From NCBI RefSeq assembly GCF_022179445.1, contig NZ_BPQU01000013.1:62001-126000 (forward strand): a stretch of 64,000 nt of DNA, written 5' to 3'. The notes beneath the pieces are model-generated. The model was given only the letters and a program-made list of their open reading frames with translations. It was not told the DNA's origin and ran no database searches. Origin of the DNA: Methylobacterium mesophilicum (GTDB taxonomy: Bacteria; Pseudomonadota; Alphaproteobacteria; Rhizobiales; Beijerinckiaceae). Of the stretch, positions 18,040 through 26,772 are shown piece after piece (positions within the stretch are counted from its first letter, which is position 1; the number at the start of each line of letters is the position of its first letter). A program made the translations under genes and the position numbers.

Positions 18040-18176
18040 GGGCGTATCCAGTCGAGGGCGGCACTGACGTGCGCGACCTTAGCAAGCCGGATGCGTCGCG
18101 AAAGACTGGATCCGTCTCCGCCACGACCGCGGCGAAGACTTGTCACCCGAACGTGATGACGGTCGAATGAAGCGCG

Positions 18177-18207
18177 TTGCTCCCTCCCGCTGGCGGCGAG
18201 GGAGCAA
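18177..18207 (-). terminator. Hairpin after nadC, no U tract
   Basis: TTGCTCCCTC and GAGGGAGCAA form a perfect ten-base stem with an 11-base loop, starting seven bases after the nadC stop. The following bases on the minus strand are G+C rich rather than T. It probably marks the end of the nadABC transcript. Confidence 0.5.
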
Positions 18208-18213
18208 GATCTC

Positions 18214-19086
18214 TCAGGCGGCGTCCAGCCCCAGGTCGATGATCGCCGCCGAGTGGGTGATCCAGCCGCAGGAGATCAGGTCCACGCCCGAGGCCGCGAC
18301 GGCGCCCACGGTCTCGCGGGTGATGCGGCCGGAGGCTTCCGAGAGGGCGCGGCCGTCGATCATCGCCACGGCGCGGGTCAGCAGGTCGGGGCCCATATTG
18401 TCGAGGAGGACCGCATCCACGCCGACCGAGAGGGCTTCCTCGAGCTGCTCCAGGCTGTCGACCTCGCACTCGATCTTCACCAGGTGGCCGGCCCGTGCCC
18501 GGGCCCGCTGGATCGCCGGCACGATGCCACCGGCCACCGCCACGTGGTTGTCCTTGATCAGCACGGCATCGTCGAGGCCGAAGCGGTGGTTCGAGCCGCC
18601 GCCGGCCCGCACCGCGTGCTTCTCGAGGGCGCGCAGGCCCGGCGTCGTCTTGCGGGTGCAGACGATCGAGGCCTTGCCGTGCGGGCGCGCCGCCTCGACG
18701 AGGCCGTTCGTCGCCGTCGCGACCCCCGACATCCGACAGAGCAGGTTCAGGGCGACGCGCTCGGCCGTCAGGATCGCCCGGGCCGGCCCGTCGAGCCGCA
18801 ACACCACGTCGCCGGGCGCGACCCGGGCCCCGTCGCCGCGCTCGACCGTCACGGTCACGGCCGGGTCGATGAGCGCGAACGCGATCGCGGCGGCGTCGGT
18901 GCCGGAGATCACCCCGTCCTGGCGGGACGCGATGACGCCGCGCATCCGCTCGCCGGGCGGCACGATCGCGTCGGTGGTGATGTCGCCGGCCCGGCCGAGA
19001 TCCTCGACCAGGGCGGCCCGCACCACCGGCTCGACCAGAAGACGCGGCAGGGGCAGGATCTCTTCCGTCAGGACCGATCGCGTCAT
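18214..19086 (-). CDS. nadC: Nicotinate-nucleotide pyrophosphorylase (quinolinate phosphoribosyltransferase)
   Basis: 290 residues, the usual NadC length. It converts quinolinate and PRPP to nicotinate mononucleotide. Conserved segments are RKTTPGLRALEKHAVRAGGG, GLDDAVLIKDNH, IECEVDSLEQLEEAL and VDAVLLDNMGP, which hold the PRPP and quinolinate contacts. It overlaps nadB by four bases (ATGA) and is the last gene of nadA-nadB-nadC. Confidence 0.96.
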   Translation of the reverse strand: MTRSVLTEEILPLPRLLVEPVVRAALVEDLGRAGDITTDAIVPPGERMRGVIASRQDGVISGTDAAAIAFALIDPAVTVTVERGDGARVAPGDVVLRLDGPARAILTAERVALNLLCRMSGVATATNGLVEAARPHGKASIVCTRKTTPGLRALEKHAVRAGGGSNHRFGLDDAVLIKDNHVAVAGGIVPAIQRARARAGHLVKIECEVDSLEQLEEALSVGVDAVLLDNMGPDLLTRAVAMIDGRALSEASGRITRETVGAVAASGVDLISCGWITHSAAIIDLGLDAA

Positions 19087-20606
19087 GATGTCAGCTCCGT
19101 CGCGGCGGCCGTGGTCTCGCGGCGCTCGGCGTTCGGCGTAGCGAGCGTCGTATCCGTGTGGGCTGCCGGGGCGATATGCGGGAAATCGCTGCGCCAGTGG
19201 GCGCCGCGGCTCTCCCGGCGGGTGAGCGCGCCGCGGGCGATCATCAGCGCCACCAGGGCGGCGTCGCAGGTTTCACTGCGGGGTTCGAGCATGGCGACCG
19301 CCTGCTCGAGGCCGGCGGCATCGCGGACCACGCCGACCTGCGCCTCCATCAGCCTGCGGATCGACAACAGATCCGCGACCGAACGGGGGCCCACAGTCTC
19401 GGGTATGATCGCGCCGGGAAGCGGCGCATCGAGGGCCTCGGCGATGAAGCCGGCATAGGCGAGCCCTTCCAGCAGGGAATTGCTGGCGAGCCGGTTCGCA
19501 CCGTGGAGGCCCGTGGACGAGACCTCGCCGCAGGCAAAGAGGCCCGGCACCGACGTGGCGCCGTGCGCGTCCACCTTCACGCCGCCCATGTGGTAGTGGG
19601 CTGCCGGGCGGACCGGGATCGGCTGCACGGCCGGGTCGATGCCGGCGGCGGCGCAGAGACCCGCCACCGTCGGGAACCGCTTCGGCATCGCCGCCCCGAG
19701 GGCGCCGCGCGCGTCGAGATAGACAATGCGGCCGCGTTGCAGCGCCTGGAAGATGCCCCGGGCGACCACGTCGCGCGGGGCGAGGTCGCCCCCGGTGATC
19801 CCGGCCATGACGGCTTCGCCGGTCTCGTCGATCAGCCGGGCCCCCTCCCCGCGCAACGCCTCGGTGGCCAGCGGCATCGGGTCGGCCCCGGCCGCGATCG
19901 CGGTCGGGTGGAACTGCACGAACTCCATGTCGAGCATCACCGCCCCGGCCCGGGCGGCCAGCGCGAGACCGCCGCCGAGGGCGCCGGGCGGGTTCGTGGT
20001 CGCCGCGTAGAGGGCGCCGACGCCGCCGGTGGCCAGCACCACGGCGCGGGCCGGGATTCGGAAGCGGGCGCCGTCGCGCTCGGCCACGATCCCGGCCACC
20101 GCGCCACGCGTATCCCGCAGCAGGTCGCAGGCGCGAGCCTCGACGACTTCGATGGAGGGCGCGGACAGGACCGCCCGCACCAGCCCTTCGAGGACCCGGG
20201 CGCCGGTGGCGTCGCCGCCGGAGCGGACGATGCGGCGGCGCCCGTGCGCCGCCTCCAGGCCGAGCGCCAGGGCGCCGTCTTCGGTGCGGTCGAACGGGAC
20301 GCCGATCCGCACCAGCCAATCGATCAGCCCGGGGCCCGCCCGGGCGACCCGGAGCGCCACATCGGGCTCGGTCAGCCCGGCGCCGGCAGCCTCGGTGTCG
20401 GCCGCGTGGAGCGACGGCGCGTCGTCGGCGCCGACCGAGGCGGCGATACCGCCTTGGGCCCAGCCGGTGGCGGTGCCGAGGCCCAGGGCCGCGGCGGTGA
20501 TCAGAGTCACCGGACGCGGCGCGAGCCGCAGCGCGACGCTGAGGCCGGCGACGCCGCCGCCGACCACGACGACGCGGTCGGCCATGTTGGGAGAGACGGC
20601 GTTCAT
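19083..20606 (-). CDS. nadB: L-aspartate oxidase
   Basis: 507 residues. The N-terminus has the FAD-binding VVVVGGGVAGLSVAL; further on come GWAQGGIAASVGADDAP, EFVQFHPTAIA and the C-terminal ASNSLLEGLAYAGF, all typical of the aspartate oxidase/succinate dehydrogenase flavoprotein group. It oxidises L-aspartate to iminoaspartate for NadA. ATG 20606 lies two bases after the nadA stop. The C-terminal tail after about residue 480 is unusually rich in Ala and Thr and is probably unstructured. Confidence 0.95.
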   Translation of the reverse strand: MNAVSPNMADRVVVVGGGVAGLSVALRLAPRPVTLITAAALGLGTATGWAQGGIAASVGADDAPSLHAADTEAAGAGLTEPDVALRVARAGPGLIDWLVRIGVPFDRTEDGALALGLEAAHGRRRIVRSGGDATGARVLEGLVRAVLSAPSIEVVEARACDLLRDTRGAVAGIVAERDGARFRIPARAVVLATGGVGALYAATTNPPGALGGGLALAARAGAVMLDMEFVQFHPTAIAAGADPMPLATEALRGEGARLIDETGEAVMAGITGGDLAPRDVVARGIFQALQRGRIVYLDARGALGAAMPKRFPTVAGLCAAAGIDPAVQPIPVRPAAHYHMGGVKVDAHGATSVPGLFACGEVSSTGLHGANRLASNSLLEGLAYAGFIAEALDAPLPGAIIPETVGPRSVADLLSIRRLMEAQVGVVRDAAGLEQAVAMLEPRSETCDAALVALMIARGALTRRESRGAHWRSDFPHIAPAAHTDTTLATPNAERRETTAAATELTS

Positions 20607-20608
20607 CG

Positions 20609-21619
20609 TCAGCGCACCAGCAGCATGCGCTCGACCGCCGCCCGGGCGCGGTCGGCCAAGGCGGGATCGACCGTGACCTCGTGGGTCAGCGTCTCCAGCG
20701 CGCGGCGGATGTTCTTCAGGCTCATCCGCTTCATGTGCGGGCACATGTTGCAGGGCTTGATGAACTCGATGTCCGGGTTCGCCGCCGCGATGTTGTCGGC
20801 CATGGAGCACTCGGTCACCAACACGACCTGGCTCGGGCGCTTCTGCAGCACGAAGTCCATCATCATCGCGGTGGAACCGGAGAAGTCCGATTCGGCCACG
20901 ACGTCCGGCGGGCATTCCGGGTGCGCGATCACCGTGACGCCGGGATAGCTGTCCCGCACGTCGCGGATGTCGGCGGGCGTGAAGCGCTCGTGCACCTCGC
21001 AATGGCCGGCCCAGGTCAGGATCTCGACCTCGGGAACCTCGGCCTGGACGTTCTGGGCCAGGAACTCGTCCGGGATCATCAGGACCCGGGGCGCGTTCAG
21101 CGACCGCACCACGGCGACGGCGTTGCCGCTCGTGCAGCACAGGTCCGACTCGGCCTTCACGGCGGCCGAGGTGTTCACGTAGGTCACGATCGGCACGCCC
21201 GGGTACTTCGCCCGCAGGCCGCGCACGTCGGCGGCCGTGATCGAATCGGCCAGCGAGCAGCCCGCGCCCATGTCCGGGATCAGTACGGTCTTGCTCGGGT
21301 TCAGGAGCTTGGCGGTCTCGGCCATGAAGTGGACGCCCGCCAGCACGATCACTTGCGCCTCGACGTTCACCGCCTCGCGCGCCAGCGCCAAGCTGTCGCC
21401 GACGATGTCGGCCACCGTGTGGAAGATCTCCGGCGCCTGGTAATTGTGGGCCAGGATCACGGCGTTGCGCTCGCGCTTCAGCCGCAGGATCGCCTCGATA
21501 TCGGGGGCGAGCGCCGGCCATTCGATCGCGGGAACGTGGCGGCTGACACGGGCGTAGAGATCCGGCAGCGGCAGGCCCGGAACCGACGTACGGGAGACGG
21601 GTGACACGGTCGCCGTCAT
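20609..21619 (-). CDS. nadA: Quinolinate synthase
   Basis: 336 residues from ATG 21619, chosen because GGAGGA lies seven bases upstream; an earlier ATG at 21649 falls inside a palindromic operator. It condenses iminoaspartate with dihydroxyacetone phosphate. The three cluster cysteines fit [22 protein letters not shown] and [15 protein letters not shown], so the [4Fe-4S] cluster should be present. First gene of nadABC, with the control region described separately. Confidence 0.96.
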   Translation of the reverse strand: MTATVSPVSRTSVPGLPLPDLYARVSRHVPAIEWPALAPDIEAILRLKRERNAVILAHNYQAPEIFHTVADIVGDSLALAREAVNVEAQVIVLAGVHFMAETAKLLNPSKTVLIPDMGAGCSLADSITAADVRGLRAKYPGVPIVTYVNTSAAVKAESDLCCTSGNAVAVVRSLNAPRVLMIPDEFLAQNVQAEVPEVEILTWAGHCEVHERFTPADIRDVRDSYPGVTVIAHPECPPDVVAESDFSGSTAMMMDFVLQKRPSQVVLVTECSMADNIAAANPDIEFIKPCNMCPHMKRMSLKNIRRALETLTHEVTVDPALADRARAAVERMLLVR

Positions 21620-21632
21620 GGCGTCCTCCATT

Positions 21633-21649
21633 ATGCTCAGTTTGAGCAT
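21633..21649. promoter_or_regulatory. Operator-like palindrome 1 upstream of nadA
   Basis: ATGCTCAGTTTGAGCAT is a perfect 7-3-7 inverted repeat four bases upstream of the nadA Shine-Dalgarno sequence and just after the predicted transcription start. A matching site lies 60 bases further upstream. Alphaproteobacterial nadABC operons are thought to have a dedicated repressor (NadQ in comparative genomics, from memory). Assigning this site to NadQ is inference. Confidence 0.65.
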
Positions 21650-21660
21650 TGTGCCGTCTA

Positions 21661-21689
21661 ACTTATGGGCGCCGGACCCGTCTGTCTAG
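21661..21689 (-). promoter_or_regulatory. Candidate nadABC promoter
   Basis: On the minus strand TAGACA (21689-21684) and TAAGTT (21666-21661) are 17 bases apart, with a predicted start near 21654. The promoter lies exactly between the two palindromic sites, which strengthens the case for both. Confidence 0.5.
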
Positions 21690-21692
21690 ATA

Positions 21693-21709
21693 TGCTAGCC
21701 TTGAGCATA
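21693..21709. promoter_or_regulatory. Operator-like palindrome 2 upstream of nadA
   Basis: ATGCTAGCCTTGAGCAT shares the outer ATGCT and the TGAGCAT half with palindrome 1. The left half is less perfect. It ends a few bases before the -35 element. The two centres (21641 and 21701) are 60 bases apart, a spacing compatible with a repressor bridging or looping across the promoter. Confidence 0.55.
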
Positions 21710-21758
21710 AATCTTTTGCGGCGCAGTGTCATGCCGCGCCGCACAAGGGCTGGTGCGC

Positions 21759-22589
21759 TCAGCAGAAGGTGGCGGGATCGGGCCCGATCCGCCCGTCGGG
21801 CCGGTCGAGGCCGGCGATCTGGGTCATCTCCTGATCGCTGAGCGCGAAATCGAAGACCGAGACATTCTCGACGATACGCTCGGGTCGGGCGGTCTTCGGG
21901 ATCGCGACACAGCCGATCTGCACCTGCCAGCGCAGCACCACCTGGGCCGGGCTCCTACCGTGCGCCTGGGCGATGGCGACGATGACCGGGTCGTTCAGCT
22001 CCTTGCCCCGGCCGAGCGGGCTCCACGACTCGGTGACGATCGTGTGCCGGGCATCGTCGGCACGGGGCTCCTTCCGCTGGAAATGCGGGTGGAGTTCGAT
22101 CTGGTTGACGGCTGGCGCGACGCCGGTCTCGCCGATCAACGTGGCGATGTGCTCCGGGGTGAAGTTCGAGACGCCGATCGATTTCGCGCGACCTTCGTCG
22201 CGCAGCTGGATCATGGACCGCCAGCTTTCCACGAACAGGCGCCGCTGCGGACAGGGCCAGTGGATCAGGTAGAGGTCGACATGATCCTGGCCCAGGCGCT
22301 TGAGGCTCTCGTCGAAGGCCTGCCGCGTCGCATCCCGGCCCTGGCGATCGTTCCAGAGTTTGGTGGTGAGGAACACCTCCTCACGCGGGACCGACGATTC
22401 GCGGATACCGCGGCCGACGCCTTCCTCATTGCCGTAGGCGGCGGCGGTGTCGATCAGGCGATACCCCGCGCTGAGTGCGTGGCCGACGAGATCGGGAGCC
22501 TGGGACTCCGACAATTGCCAGCATCCGAAGCCGATCTGCGGGATGCGGCGCCCATCGTTGAGGGGCAAGGTCGGGACAGTGACGGCCAT
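21759..22589 (-). CDS. Aldo/keto reductase
   Basis: 276 residues from ATG 22589 (GGAG eight bases upstream). The AKR pattern is clear: IPQIGFGCWQLS, YRLIDTAAAYGNEEGVGRGI with the catalytic Asp and Tyr, TTKLWNDRQGRD with the catalytic Lys, DLYLIHWPCP with the His, and IPKTARPERIVEN for NADPH binding. It is closest in style to 2,5-diketo-D-gluconate reductases, but the substrate cannot be fixed. It lies upstream of nadA in the same direction; the nadA promoter separates them. Confidence 0.9.
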   Translation of the reverse strand: MAVTVPTLPLNDGRRIPQIGFGCWQLSESQAPDLVGHALSAGYRLIDTAAAYGNEEGVGRGIRESSVPREEVFLTTKLWNDRQGRDATRQAFDESLKRLGQDHVDLYLIHWPCPQRRLFVESWRSMIQLRDEGRAKSIGVSNFTPEHIATLIGETGVAPAVNQIELHPHFQRKEPRADDARHTIVTESWSPLGRGKELNDPVIVAIAQAHGRSPAQVVLRWQVQIGCVAIPKTARPERIVENVSVFDFALSDQEMTQIAGLDRPDGRIGPDPATFC

Positions 22590-22793
22590 ACTGAGCACTC
22601 CGGACGATGTGTTCCGCCCGTTTCACCTGGATCGGACCAAGGGATCGACCAGGGCAGAGATCATACGCCACGGGGAATGGCCGCGGTGAAGGGGCGCAGT
22701 CTGGATCGGATCTAATCCACGGGCGCTGACGTTGGGACATTGAATTCCAGGCTGCGCCTCGCCGTGAGCGTCGCGCATGGGCGGGATAGCAGC

Positions 22794-23447
22794 ATGACAG
22801 ACGACACTCCGACGAAGCCGTTCGCTCTCACGCGTCGCGCTGTCGTGGAAGGCTGCGCCGCAGCCGGGGCATTCGGCGCCCTCGGGCTCCGGCCGGCGTC
22901 CGCCGCGGCCGCGGCACCGGGTGATCCAGCCCCGCAGACGATGCCGGTGCGCCTCACGATCAACGGCCAGGCACGCGACTTGGCCCTGGACACGCGCACG
23001 ACCCTGCTCGACGCCCTGCGGGAGCACCTTGCCCTCACCGGCACCAAGAAGGGCTGTGACCACGGCCAGTGTGGTGCCTGCACGGTTCTGGTGGATGGCC
23101 GGCGGATCAATTCCTGCCTGACGCTGGCAGTGATGCACGACGGCGACGCGATCACGACGATCGAGGGCCTGGCGACCGGAGACACGCTCCACCCGATGCA
23201 GGCCGCCTTCATCGAGCATGACGGCTTCCAGTGCGGCTACTGCACGCCCGGCCAGATCTGCTCCTCCGTCGGCATGCTGAGCGAGGCCAAGGCGGGATGG
23301 CCCAGCCACGTCACCGAGGATATCGCGTCCACCCCGAGCCTTAGCGACGACGAGATCCGCGAGCGGATGAGCGGCAACATCTGCCGCTGCAGTGCCTACC
23401 CGAACATCGTCGCGGCGATCCGCGATACCGCCGCCAGCAACCTCTGA
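22794..23447 (+). CDS. paoA: Aldehyde oxidoreductase 2Fe-2S subunit (PaoA/YagT type), Tat-exported
   Basis: 217 residues from ATG 22794. The N-terminus has a twin-arginine signal ([20 protein letters not shown]) ending near ASAAAA. It is followed by a plant-type ferredoxin domain ([15 protein letters not shown]) and a second helical 2Fe-2S domain ([12 protein letters not shown] and [11 protein letters not shown]). These eight cysteines bind two clusters. As in E. coli PaoA, the Tat signal implies that the whole complex works in the periplasm. First of three genes with the FAD and molybdenum subunits. Confidence 0.85.
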   Translation: MTDDTPTKPFALTRRAVVEGCAAAGAFGALGLRPASAAAAAPGDPAPQTMPVRLTINGQARDLALDTRTTLLDALREHLALTGTKKGCDHGQCGACTVLVDGRRINSCLTLAVMHDGDAITTIEGLATGDTLHPMQAAFIEHDGFQCGYCTPGQICSSVGMLSEAKAGWPSHVTEDIASTPSLSDDEIRERMSGNICRCSAYPNIVAAIRDTAASNL

Positions 23448-23457
23448 GGGGGCGGAC

Positions 23458-24432
23458 ATGAAGGCTTTCACCTACGAGCGTCCGGCCACCGTGCAGGACG
23501 CAGCCAAGCTCGCGGCCGAGCGGCCGAATGCGAAGTTCATCGCCGGCGGCACCAACCTGCTCGACCTGATGAAGCTCCAGATCGAGACCCCGGCGACGCT
23601 GATCGACGTCAACCGGCTGCCCCTCGACAAGGTCGAAGCGACGCCGGAGGGCGGCCTGCGCATCGGGGCACTGGTGCGCAACTCCGACCTCGCTGCGGAC
23701 GCGCGGGTGCGCAAGGATTACGCGGTTCTGGCGAAGGCCCTGCTCGCCGGCGCCTCGGGCCAGCTGCGCAACAAGGCGACCACCGCCGGCAACCTGCTCC
23801 AGCGGACGCGCTGCTACTACTTCTATGACACCGCGATGCCCTGCAACAAGCGCGAGCCCGGCTCCGGCTGTTCCGCGATCGGCGGCTTCAACCGGATCAT
23901 GGCGGTGCTCGGGACGAGCGAGGCCTGCATCGCCACCAACCCGTCCGACATGAACGTCGCGATGCGGGCGCTCGACGCCACCGTCGAGACCATGGATCCG
24001 GCCGGGCAGGCGCGGACCATTCCGATCGCCGAGTTCCACCGGCTTCCGGGCGACACGCCACAGATCGAGACCGACCTGCGCAAGGGCGAGATCATCACCG
24101 CGGTGACCCTGCCGAAGCCGGTGGCCGGCCAGCACATCTACCGCAAGGTCCGCGACCGGGCGTCCTACGCCTTCGCGACCGTGTCGGTGGCCGCAATCAT
24201 CGCGAATGCCGAGGGGGGCAAGCCGACCATGGCGCGGCTCGCTTTCGGCGGCCTGGCGCACAAGCCCTGGCGCGTGGCCGAGGCCGAGGAGGCGCTGGTG
24301 CGGACCGGCTCCGCCGATGCCGCCGCCGACGCGGTGCTGAAGGGCGCCCGCGGCTACGGCGCCAACGACTTCAAGATCCCGCTGACGCGGCGGACCCTGC
24401 GCGCCGTCATGGCGCAGGCGACCCGCGCGTAA
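23458..24432 (+). CDS. paoB: Aldehyde oxidoreductase FAD subunit (PaoB/YagS type)
   Basis: 324 residues. The FAD-binding PCMH-type domain shows [19 protein letters not shown] and [18 protein letters not shown] cysteine-rich insert, [20 protein letters not shown], is the feature that marks PaoB-like subunits, which carry an additional [4Fe-4S] cluster missing from ordinary xanthine dehydrogenase FAD subunits. It passes electrons from the molybdenum centre. It lies 10 bases after the first subunit and has no export signal of its own; it would be carried out with PaoA. Confidence 0.85.
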   Translation: MKAFTYERPATVQDAAKLAAERPNAKFIAGGTNLLDLMKLQIETPATLIDVNRLPLDKVEATPEGGLRIGALVRNSDLAADARVRKDYAVLAKALLAGASGQLRNKATTAGNLLQRTRCYYFYDTAMPCNKREPGSGCSAIGGFNRIMAVLGTSEACIATNPSDMNVAMRALDATVETMDPAGQARTIPIAEFHRLPGDTPQIETDLRKGEIITAVTLPKPVAGQHIYRKVRDRASYAFATVSVAAIIANAEGGKPTMARLAFGGLAHKPWRVAEAEEALVRTGSADAAADAVLKGARGYGANDFKIPLTRRTLRAVMAQATRA

Positions 24433-24455
24433 AGAACCCGGCAAGGACAAGTCCC

Positions 24456-26678
24456 ATGGAGATGAACCAGCCGATCGGCCGGACGCCCCTCGACGACCGT
24501 CCCGACGGCCTCGTCGGGAAGCCGCTGGACCGGGTCGACGGGCCGCTGAAGGTCACCGGGCACGCGCCCTACGCCTACGAGACCAAGGCGCTCAAGAACC
24601 CGGCCTACGGGTACATCGTCCCGGCGACCATCGCGGCCGGCACGATCCGGGCGATCGACGCGGAGGCCGCGCGCCGGGCCCCGGGGACGATCCTGGTCCT
24701 GACCCACGAGAACGTGCCGGAGCAGGGTGAGAAGAAGGAGCAGGTCTGGCCGCAGCTCCAGGGCACCGAGATCAAGTTCTACGGGCAGCCCGTGGCGTTC
24801 GTGGTCGCCGAGACCTTCGAGCAGGCCCGGGCCGCCGCCATGCTGGTGAAGGTCCGCTACGACGCGGCCAAGCCCAAGGGCTTGCTCAAGGACAACATGG
24901 CGGCAGCCTACGAGCCGAAGCCCGTGAACTCGCCACCGGACTCGAAGCTCGGCGACTTCGATACAGCCTTCGCGGCGGCTCCGGTGAAGCTCGACGTCGA
25001 ATATACGACGCCGCCGCAGATCCACGCCCAGATGGAGCCGCACGCGACCATCGCGTCCTGGGAGGTCGACGGCGTGGTGCTGCACACCGCCAACCAGATG
25101 CCGAACCGCGGCCAGAAGGCGCTGGGCTCGGTGCTCAAGCTGCCCCCTGAGAAGGTGAGGATCGTCAGCCCCTATATCGGCGGCGGCTTCGGCGCGAAGC
25201 TGCAGGTGCAGCCGGAGGCGACGCTGGCGATCCTGGCCTCCAAGGTGATCCGGCGTCCCGTGAAGGTCGCGATGACCCGGCAACAGGAATTCCACGTCGC
25301 GACCCACCGCACCGACACGATCCAGCGCATTCGCCTGGGGGCCGACAAGGACGGGCGTCTCTCGGCGATCGGGCACGAATCCTGGTCCGACACGGCCGAG
25401 GGCGACGGCTTCTTCGAGACGTCCGCCAACGTCACCCGCTCGCTCTACGCGGCGCAGAACCGGGTGACACGCCACCGGCTCGTCAACCTGAACATGCCGA
25501 TCGCCTCGGCGATGCGCGCGCCGGGCGAGGCCGTGGGGCAGCTCGCCTTCGAGTGCGCCATGGACGAGCTGGCCGAGCGCCTGAAGATCGACCCCGTCGA
25601 ACTGCGGGTGCGCAACGAGCCCGCCGAGGACCCCGAGAAGAAGGTGCCGTTCTCCACGCGCCAGCTCGTGCCCTGCATGCGCGAGGGCGCACGGCTGTTC
25701 GGCTGGGACAAGCGCCAGGCGGCGGGCAGCCGGCGCGAGGGCAACTGGCTCGTCGGCATGGGCATGTCGGCCGCCGCCCGGCTCAACCCGCTGATGCCGT
25801 CCTCCGCCAAGGTGCGGCTCGGGCCCGACGGGGTGCTGGTCGTGCGCATGGCCATGACCGATCCCGGCACCGGCACCTACACGATCCTGACCCAGATCGC
25901 CGGCGAGATGCTGGGGCTTCCGGTTGAGCGGGTCCGGGTTGAGATGGGCGATACCGACTTCCCCTTCGCGGCCGGATCCGGAGGCTCCTTCGGGGCCGGA
26001 TCGGCGGGCTCCGCGCTCTACGTCGCCTGCGACAACCTCCGGCAGGCGCTGCTGAAGGCGGGCGACCTGAACCCGGAGGGCGCGACTTTCCGGGACGGCG
26101 CCGTGACGTCGGGCAACCGCACGGAATCGCTGAAAGACCTCGCCGGCACCGGTCTGGAAGCCGCCGGAGAGATCAAGCCTGGGGAGATGAAGCAGAAATT
26201 CTCGCAGTACTCCTACGGCGCACACTTCGCGGAAGTCGGCGTCGATGCCGATACCGGGGAGATCAGGCTTCGTAGAATGCTGGGTGTCTTCACCGGCGGC
26301 CGCATCCTCAACGCGAAGACTGCGCGGAGCCAGGCGATCGGCGGCATGACCTTCGGCGTCGGCGCGGCCTTGATGGAGGATGCGGTGGTCGATCCCCGCT
26401 ACAGCTTCTTCGTCAACCACGACATGGCCGAGTACCACGTGCCGGTCCATGCCGACGTGCCGGTGATCGACGCGGTGTTCCTGCCCGAGCTCGACGACAA
26501 GACGAATCCGCTGAAGAGCAAGGGGCTCGGCGAGCTCGGCATCTGCGGTGCCGGGGCCGCCCTGGCCAACGCGATCCACAACGCCACCGGCATCCGGATC
26601 CGCGAATACCCCATGACCCTCGACAAGGTGCTCAAGGGCTTCGAGGAGCAGGAGGGCCAGGCCCAGCGCCGGACCTGA
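24456..26678 (+). CDS. paoC: Aldehyde oxidoreductase molybdenum-binding subunit (PaoC/YagR type)
   Basis: 740 residues, matching the PaoC length. It has the aldehyde oxidase/xanthine dehydrogenase N-terminal domain (KPLDRVDGPLKVTGHAPYAY) and the molybdopterin-binding segments SPYIGGGFGAKLQVQ, MRAPGEAVGQLAFECAMDEL and GSGGSFGAGSAGSAL. KGLGELGICGAG contains the catalytic glutamate near residue 693. PaoABC enzymes oxidise a wide range of aldehydes, especially aromatic ones, to acids. A PaoD-like cofactor-insertion chaperone is not adjacent. Confidence 0.87.
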   Translation: MEMNQPIGRTPLDDRPDGLVGKPLDRVDGPLKVTGHAPYAYETKALKNPAYGYIVPATIAAGTIRAIDAEAARRAPGTILVLTHENVPEQGEKKEQVWPQLQGTEIKFYGQPVAFVVAETFEQARAAAMLVKVRYDAAKPKGLLKDNMAAAYEPKPVNSPPDSKLGDFDTAFAAAPVKLDVEYTTPPQIHAQMEPHATIASWEVDGVVLHTANQMPNRGQKALGSVLKLPPEKVRIVSPYIGGGFGAKLQVQPEATLAILASKVIRRPVKVAMTRQQEFHVATHRTDTIQRIRLGADKDGRLSAIGHESWSDTAEGDGFFETSANVTRSLYAAQNRVTRHRLVNLNMPIASAMRAPGEAVGQLAFECAMDELAERLKIDPVELRVRNEPAEDPEKKVPFSTRQLVPCMREGARLFGWDKRQAAGSRREGNWLVGMGMSAAARLNPLMPSSAKVRLGPDGVLVVRMAMTDPGTGTYTILTQIAGEMLGLPVERVRVEMGDTDFPFAAGSGGSFGAGSAGSALYVACDNLRQALLKAGDLNPEGATFRDGAVTSGNRTESLKDLAGTGLEAAGEIKPGEMKQKFSQYSYGAHFAEVGVDADTGEIRLRRMLGVFTGGRILNAKTARSQAIGGMTFGVGAALMEDAVVDPRYSFFVNHDMAEYHVPVHADVPVIDAVFLPELDDKTNPLKSKGLGELGICGAGAALANAIHNATGIRIREYPMTLDKVLKGFEEQEGQAQRRT

Positions 26679-26772
26679 CGCGGTCCGCATCGGCGTTCGC
26701 CTCACCCACGGTTGACGGGTGGCGCGCCGATGCGGGACACCCGGGCAAAACCCAAGACGCGGGGAACGCCCT

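Noticed and set aside
16369..18156. Long open frame (about 595 codons) on the plus strand opposite kup
   Set aside because: It mirrors a clear membrane transporter on the other strand, is made of His/Arg/Gln/Asp low-complexity sequence and has no domain; a high-G+C shadow frame.
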